This document shows, one piece after another, positions 46,404 through 50,572 of a DNA stretch of 50,572 bases. Position 1 is the first letter of the stretch. Each line of letters starts with the position of its first letter. The translations under genes were made by a program, and so were the position numbers. The DNA comes from Arcticibacter eurypsychrophilus (lineage in GTDB: Bacteria > Bacteroidota > Bacteroidia > Sphingobacteriales > Sphingobacteriaceae): the NCBI RefSeq assembly GCF_001730525.1, contig NZ_MDFN01000037.1, forward strand, positions 1 through 50,572, in the 5' to 3' direction. The notes under the pieces are model-generated. The model searched no databases, had not been told where the DNA came from, and saw nothing but the letters and a program-made list of their open reading frames with translations.

Positions 46404-48293
46404 ATGAAGATACCAATCCCCCAAAAGTCTACTACAAACCATAGAAAGAAATTATTGATATCAGTTTTAACTTTAATTTTTGGTTTTAGTCCATTTCTTT
46501 TATTTGGCCAAACTGTCAATTCTAATACTGGCATATTCTCTCAACCGGGAGTTATCATTACAATCGTATTGTTACTCATTCCTTTGTTGTCAGCTTTAGC
46601 ATTAGTGGTTATTAAAATAGAAAGGATCAGAAAAAACTTACGCTATAAAAAGGATATTGATGAAGCGGGTCGTTTTTCAAATTACCTTAAGAGTCTGAGT
46701 AGCGAACAGATCAATGAATTGAATAAACGCCAGGAAAGTTTAGATTACAAACTTACCAACATCGAGCTTACCGGTTCTTTACCTGCTAAAGACGATAAAG
46801 GTTTATTAAGCAATGTAAATGAAAATGCCAATATCCGGTTTATAACTGAAAAAAAAAGGGGGCTGAATAGACCGGGAATTGATCCTGCTCATTCAAAACT
46901 CATTATATGGTACATGATCACTGCTACCTTTTGGCTGCTATTTGGAACCTCAGTAGGCGAATATGTAGGCATAAAATTCGTTGCCCCTGATATAGATCAT
47001 TACAGCTGGTTAAGTTTTGGAAGGCTTCGTCCGGTTCATACCAACGCGGTATTCTGGGGATGGTCATCATTAGGCATGCTAGGGTTGGCTTATTATGTAG
47101 TTCCCCGTGTTAGTAATGTCCCTCTTGCAAGTTTAAAAATTGGATGGTGGAGTTTATGGCTTATTAATGCATCTGTTGTACTGGGCAGCCTGGCTCTGAT
47201 GGCAGGTATCAATAATGGGGGAGGTGAATACCGTGAATATATTTGGCCGATACAGCTTTTGTTTGCTATTGCCTTGATTATCACACTGATTAATTTTATT
47301 AAAACAGTAGCCAGGCGTAATACAAAAGAAATATATGTTTCTAACTGGTATATCATTGCATCTATCATTTTTACCATCACGATTACTGTTGTTGCCTATG
47401 TACCTGCCTGGCAAAACGGAATGGGCGAAACTATTGTTCAAGGGTATTATATGCATCAGGGAGTGGGCATGTGGTTTATGCTATTGACACTGGGTTTGGT
47501 TTATTATTTCTTACCCCAGCAACTCAATAAACCTATTTATTCTTACAGTTTAGGTATTCTTGCTTTCTGGTCGCAGATATTTTTCTATACCCTAATCGGA
47601 ACGCACCACTTTGTGTTTAGTGCTATCCCCTGGTCATTACAAACGGTAGCCATTGTAGGAAGTGCCGGTATGATCATTCCAGTTGTATCGGGGACTACAA
47701 ACTTTGTCATGACGTTTAAAGGCTCCTGGAACAAAGTATCAGGGAGTTACACTCTTCCTTTCTTTATTGTAGGTATCATTTTTTACTTCACTGGTTCTTT
47801 ACAGGGCACTGCTGAGGCGTTTCGCTATACCAACTTGGTGTGGCATTTCACTGATTTCACCACAGCCCATTCTCATATAACCATGTATGGTATTATTGCC
47901 TTTTTCCTTTGGGGAGGAATATATGCAGTATTACCCAGACTTACTGGTCAAGAGCCTCCGCAGGTAGCTGTAGGTATTCATTTTTGGATGGCATTTATCG
48001 GGTTGATGTTTTATTCAATCCCATTAATGATCGGTGGAACTTTAAAAGGAATGATGTGGATGGATGGACAACCGTTTATAGACAGTGTCGTGTTAATGGC
48101 TCCATATTGGTTGTGGCGTGCGATAGGAGGTACATTAATGTGGGCATCGCATCTCTTTTTTGCTTATAATATGTATAAAATGATTGTATCCCGAGATGTA
48201 ATCAATATTAATGCATCAGCAATTGAAAAATTAAGTATAGGGGATTCTGAATTAGTTAATCTGCAGGATGACGGTAAACAGGAGCCGCAATAA
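46404..48293 (+). CDS. ccoN: cbb3-type cytochrome oxidase catalytic subunit with N-terminal extension
   Basis: Haem-copper oxygen reductase, inner membrane, reducing O2 to water under low oxygen. Catalytic core: haem b ligand H212 (LRPVHTNAVFWG); CuB ligands H351, H401, H402; cross-link Tyr Y395 in YTLIGTHH; haem ligands H489 and H491 (TAHSHITMYG). H351-Y395 (44) and H351-H489 (138) spacings equal those of H207, Y251 and H345 in P. stutzeri CcoN, so it is an oxygen reductase, not a NO reductase (no FeB glutamate motif). Length is 629 aa versus about 475 in classic CcoN. The first about 144 residues are extra: a signal-like helix (16-36), a membrane helix (about 48-71) and a charged, possibly coiled-coil segment. 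First gene of a four-gene operon. Confidence 0.9.
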   Translation: MKIPIPQKSTTNHRKKLLISVLTLIFGFSPFLLFGQTVNSNTGIFSQPGVIITIVLLLIPLLSALALVVIKIERIRKNLRYKKDIDEAGRFSNYLKSLSSEQINELNKRQESLDYKLTNIELTGSLPAKDDKGLLSNVNENANIRFITEKKRGLNRPGIDPAHSKLIIWYMITATFWLLFGTSVGEYVGIKFVAPDIDHYSWLSFGRLRPVHTNAVFWGWSSLGMLGLAYYVVPRVSNVPLASLKIGWWSLWLINASVVLGSLALMAGINNGGGEYREYIWPIQLLFAIALIITLINFIKTVARRNTKEIYVSNWYIIASIIFTITITVVAYVPAWQNGMGETIVQGYYMHQGVGMWFMLLTLGLVYYFLPQQLNKPIYSYSLGILAFWSQIFFYTLIGTHHFVFSAIPWSLQTVAIVGSAGMIIPVVSGTTNFVMTFKGSWNKVSGSYTLPFFIVGIIFYFTGSLQGTAEAFRYTNLVWHFTDFTTAHSHITMYGIIAFFLWGGIYAVLPRLTGQEPPQVAVGIHFWMAFIGLMFYSIPLMIGGTLKGMMWMDGQPFIDSVVLMAPYWLWRAIGGTLMWASHLFFAYNMYKMIVSRDVININASAIEKLSIGDSELVNLQDDGKQEPQ

Positions 48294-48370
48294 TTAGCGT
48301 TTGGTTATACGCTTTCTTATTTATTCTAAACCAGGTTATTCCAATCTAATTTTAACATACAATAGATACG

Positions 48371-49369
48371 ATGGATTTCATCAACGATCATAAAAAATTA
48401 TTTTTAACAGCATTTGCACTGTTTGCTTTCTTAACGATAATGGTGGCTATTATTCCTGCTATTCAAAATCAAAACAATAACAGCACCTTACCCGGTGCCG
48501 AGTCACTAAGCGAAGATGCCTTGGCGGGTAAAGCCGTTTATTTATCTAATGGTTGCGTTGCTTGCCATACACAACAGGTTAGAAATGTAGCGATGGACGA
48601 AGTATGGGGATCACGACCTAGTTTGGCGGCAGATTATGCTGGAAATAAACGTACTGATTTCTGGCGCAATACCGCTACCTTAATGGGAACAGAGCGTACA
48701 GGTCCCGATTTAACAAATATTGGAAACCGTCAACCTAGTGTAGATTGGCATTTACTTCATCTGTATCAGCCCCGGTCGGTAGTAGCGCAATCTATTATGC
48801 CAGCCTATCCATGGTTATTTGAAACAAAGAGTAAACTGGAAAAGGGTGATGTAGAAATTAAAGTTCCGGAAGGCTTTAGTGATAGTGATGGCAATAAGAT
48901 CGTCGCAACTAAAGAAGCTCTTCAGCTGGTTGCTTACTTGAAGGCGCTAAAACAAGCAAAATTATATGATGAAAATCTTGCTCCGGATTTTTTATATAGA
49001 AAGGAGCCAGAGTTAAGTGATGCCTCCTCGGGAGAGAAAAAAGACAAAGCTCTTAATGGTAAGGCTTTATATTCAATGCAGTGCCAAACTTGTCATCAGT
49101 TGAATGGCGAAGGGTTAAAAGGTGCATTCCCCCCATTAAAGGGAAGTCCTGTTGTTTTGGATGATAATCCGGAAAAGCTAATTGATATTATCATGAATGG
49201 ATATGATGCCCGGGAAGAATATGGGGTTATGCCTGCTGTAGGTAAAAATGGTAATTTAAAACCGGAAGAAATTTCAGCTATCATTAATCATGAAAGAAGC
49301 AGCTGGGGTAATAACGCCAGAAAAGTTTCTCCCGAAGAAGTGAAAAAGATAATTGAGTCTTTAAAATAA
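48371..49369 (+). CDS. ccoO: Di-haem CcoO-like cytochrome c subunit
   Basis: 332-aa membrane-anchored c-type cytochrome passing electrons to CcoN. N-terminal anchor about 10-30 (LFLTAFALFAFLTIMVAII). First haem domain is CcoO-like: C62-V-A-C65-H66, TGPDLTNIG, and axial M143 in MPAYPWLF. A second haem domain (about 225-315) has C238-Q-T-C241-H242 and axial M287 in GVMPAVG, as in class I cytochrome c or CcoP. So one protein combines CcoO with a CcoP-like domain, and no separate CcoP is seen. 77 bp after ccoN, 8 bp before the next gene. Confidence 0.9.
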   Translation: MDFINDHKKLFLTAFALFAFLTIMVAIIPAIQNQNNNSTLPGAESLSEDALAGKAVYLSNGCVACHTQQVRNVAMDEVWGSRPSLAADYAGNKRTDFWRNTATLMGTERTGPDLTNIGNRQPSVDWHLLHLYQPRSVVAQSIMPAYPWLFETKSKLEKGDVEIKVPEGFSDSDGNKIVATKEALQLVAYLKALKQAKLYDENLAPDFLYRKEPELSDASSGEKKDKALNGKALYSMQCQTCHQLNGEGLKGAFPPLKGSPVVLDDNPEKLIDIIMNGYDAREEYGVMPAVGKNGNLKPEEISAIINHERSSWGNNARKVSPEEVKKIIESLK

Positions 49370-49377
49370 AATGGTCT

Positions 49378-49632
49378 ATGAAGAAATTATCATGCATTAT
49401 TATATTACTATTTCTCCAATCTGTGGCATTTGCTTGTCCGGTTTGTGAAAAAAATCAGCCCAAGTTTCTGAAGGGTATTTCTCATGGAACAGGGCCACAA
49501 AGCAACTGGGACTATGTTATTGTTTGGGCAACGGTAATTGTGGTTTTAATTACCCTGTTTTATACTATTAAATGGTTGATCAAACCAGGAGAAAAAGACG
49601 AAACGCACATCAAAAGAATGGTCATTAATTAA
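49378..49632 (+). CDS. Small CPVC membrane protein of the cbb3 operon
   Basis: 84-aa protein starting with a signal-like helix (1-18) ending SVAFA, followed at once by CPVC (C20, C23), a short periplasmic loop and one membrane helix (about 45-67), then a charged tail (KPGEKDETHIKR). I recognise no named family. The CPVC pair could bind copper or act as a thioredoxin-like couple, e.g. in delivering CuB or haem to the oxidase, but this is a guess. Its place, 8 bp after ccoO and 7 bp before the next gene, says it is part of the oxidase transcription unit. Confidence 0.7.
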   Translation: MKKLSCIIILLFLQSVAFACPVCEKNQPKFLKGISHGTGPQSNWDYVIVWATVIVVLITLFYTIKWLIKPGEKDETHIKRMVIN

Positions 49633-49639
49633 TCAACCA

Positions 49640-50044
49640 ATGGAAGAGAAAAGCGCTATACTGATTTTTATAGATGACGAGCAACAGCCAGTAGCGTCAT
49701 TTAAATCGCCTATTAATTTTGAATTAGATACCCGGAAATTGGTAGATGGCGACCATTTTTTACGTATTGTGAGTAAAGATCCGTCAGGCAGGGAAGGTGT
49801 TAGGAAAATACCATTTATTGTAAGAAACGGACCGGATATTTCGATAGTAGGACTAAGCGAAAATGATGTTGTTGATGGTGTTCTTCCTATCATGATCAGT
49901 GCATACGGGAAAGGCGATCAAAAGCTGTTTTTGATAGATGGGAGTGAAACTCCCCGAAGTGTGCCTAGTTGGGTTTGGCTAATCCATATCATATTTGGCG
50001 GATGGGCTATGTACTATTTGATAACTAATTTGTTTTTAAATTAA
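49640..50044 (+). CDS. Tail-anchored Ig-like protein of the cbb3 operon, unknown
   Basis: 134-aa protein. Residues about 1-105 are beta-rich: first half with FELDTRKLVDGDHFLRIVSKD, then GPDISIVGLSENDVVDGVL, the two resembling bacterial Ig-like (cadherin-type) strands. One membrane helix at the C-terminus (about 109-131, VWLIHIIFGGWAMYYLI) with no signal peptide, which would leave the beta domain in the cytoplasm unless exported otherwise. No haem or metal motif. Fourth gene of the oxidase operon, 74 bp before the second Rrf2 gene. Possibly an assembly or stabilising subunit; function unknown. Confidence 0.65.
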   Translation: MEEKSAILIFIDDEQQPVASFKSPINFELDTRKLVDGDHFLRIVSKDPSGREGVRKIPFIVRNGPDISIVGLSENDVVDGVLPIMISAYGKGDQKLFLIDGSETPRSVPSWVWLIHIIFGGWAMYYLITNLFLN

Positions 50045-50118
50045 TTATCATGAATAAAAAACCCGATATATGTGGATTAGGAAAATTTCAACCTTAATAG
50101 ATGAAATTATACTGAAAT

Positions 50119-50572
50119 ATGATCTCAAAAGCATGTAAATACGGAATTAGGGCTACAGTTTTTGTGGCTTCTAAGGCTGAAACGGGTATTAAACTAAATG
50201 TAAAAGAAATAGCTAAAGAAGTGGATGCCCCTGAAGCATTTACCGCTAAAATTTTACAGGTTTTAAATAAGCACAGAATAATTACTTCGATGAAAGGACC
50301 ATACGGAGGATTTTTTATTGAAGACTTTCAACTTGAGCAACCAGTAATAAACGTGATAAATGCGATAGATGGAATTTCTATATTTAAAGAATGTGGAATG
50401 GGCTTGAAACAGTGTTCTGAAAAACATCCTTGTCCATTACATTGCCGCTATGCGGAAATAAGAGAAACGCTATTAGAAACATTTCAGAACACTACTATTG
50501 GACAACTTGGATTAGAAGTGAATGGCGGAGCAACGTTTATTAATAATCACTGCTGTCCGATAAAAATTAAAC
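50119..50572 (+). CDS. Second Rrf2-family iron-sulfur regulator, cut by window end
   Basis: Starts MISKACKYGIRATVFV and runs open to the end of the window (151 codons read). Same layout as the regulator at 42614-43045: winged helix with IAKEVDAPEAFTAKILQVL, wing GPYGGFF, and cysteines C92, C99 and C105 in ECGMGLKQCSEKHPC, with identical spacing; HPCP also shared. Its C-terminal part differs and has an extra CC pair (C145, C146). It follows the cbb3 operon by 74 bp on the same strand and may be its last gene. It probably senses redox state or NO for the oxidase, while the first copy serves norZ; that split is inferred. Confidence 0.88.
   Translation, partial: MISKACKYGIRATVFVASKAETGIKLNVKEIAKEVDAPEAFTAKILQVLNKHRIITSMKGPYGGFFIEDFQLEQPVINVINAIDGISIFKECGMGLKQCSEKHPCPLHCRYAEIRETLLETFQNTTIGQLGLEVNGGATFINNHCCPIKIK

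Noticed and set aside
46404-48293. Possibility that the ccoN-like protein is an NO reductase
   Set aside because: The cross-link Tyr and His ligands match cbb3 oxidase spacing exactly (44 and 138 residues) and the NOR-specific Glu after the first metal His is missing.
48296-48313. Small hairpin AGCGT/ACGCT between ccoN and ccoO
   Set aside because: Only a 5-bp stem and no T-tract; not enough to call a terminator or processing site.
50050-50097. 15-codon ORF MNKKPDICGLGKFQP between the oxidase operon and the second Rrf2 gene
   Set aside because: Too short to support, although it is in the position of a leader peptide like the one before the other Rrf2 gene; the stop does not overlap the Rrf2 start.

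Overview
The window looks like a chromosomal segment of a soil- or plant-associated member of the Bacteroidota, most likely family Sphingobacteriaceae (Pedobacter/Mucilaginibacter-like). Evidence: low GC, paired SusC/SusD outer-membrane proteins, a giant hybrid two-component regulator, lipoproteins with an acidic stretch after the lipid cysteine, and -7 promoter elements of the TAnnTTTG type. The genus is inferred; no rRNA, tRNA, CRISPR array, transposase or phage gene was seen.

Region 1 (1-36463) is a large polysaccharide utilisation locus for complex, acetylated and feruloylated glucuronoarabinoxylan. A GH43 gene points left (56-1804). Acetyl esterase plus two GH43 genes form a rightward group (2311-6247), which ends at a bidirectional terminator shared with a leftward GH10 xylanase (6295-7392). 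A hybrid sensor/AraC regulator (7872-11993) precedes a palindrome-rich leader and the core operon xusA-xusB-xusC-xusD-xusE-xyn10C (12765-25323). That gene order matches the xylan-utilisation core described in Prevotella and Bacteroides. After a strong terminator come GH95 and a two-headed CE1-CE1 esterase (25577-30028), then GH97-GH31-GH43 (30430-36112). Behind the last gene lie two decayed GH43 fragments (36113-36463). Inferred division of labour: Xyn10C and the two SusC/D pairs bind, cut and import xylan at the surface. Periplasmic GH10, GH43, GH95, GH97, GH31 and esterases strip side chains and ester groups. The hybrid sensor detects oligosaccharides and switches the locus on. No alpha-glucuronidase (GH67/GH115) is present in the window.

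Region 2 (36502-43204) switches theme: a leftward crp/fnr-type regulator followed by ilvD, then a small membrane protein/lipoprotein pair, a quinol-dependent nitric oxide reductase (norZ), and a leftward Rrf2-type regulator with three spaced cysteines. The Rrf2 gene is preceded by a 38-codon leader ORF that overlaps its start, a good -7 element and a perfect operator-like palindrome.

Region 3 (43205-50572) holds a PLP-dependent trans-sulfuration enzyme, a DGC-domain cysteine protein, a DUF488 protein, and an unusual cbb3-type oxidase operon. The operon contains ccoN with a long N-terminal extension, a two-haem ccoO-like subunit, and two small uncharacterised membrane proteins. The window ends inside a second Rrf2 gene that is a close paralogue of the first. 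Regions 2 and 3 read as a nitric-oxide and low-oxygen respiration/defence cluster.

The least explained parts are the Rrf2 leader unit, the two small proteins of the oxidase operon, the membrane protein/lipoprotein pair before norZ, the dyads before xusA and the GH43 remnants.
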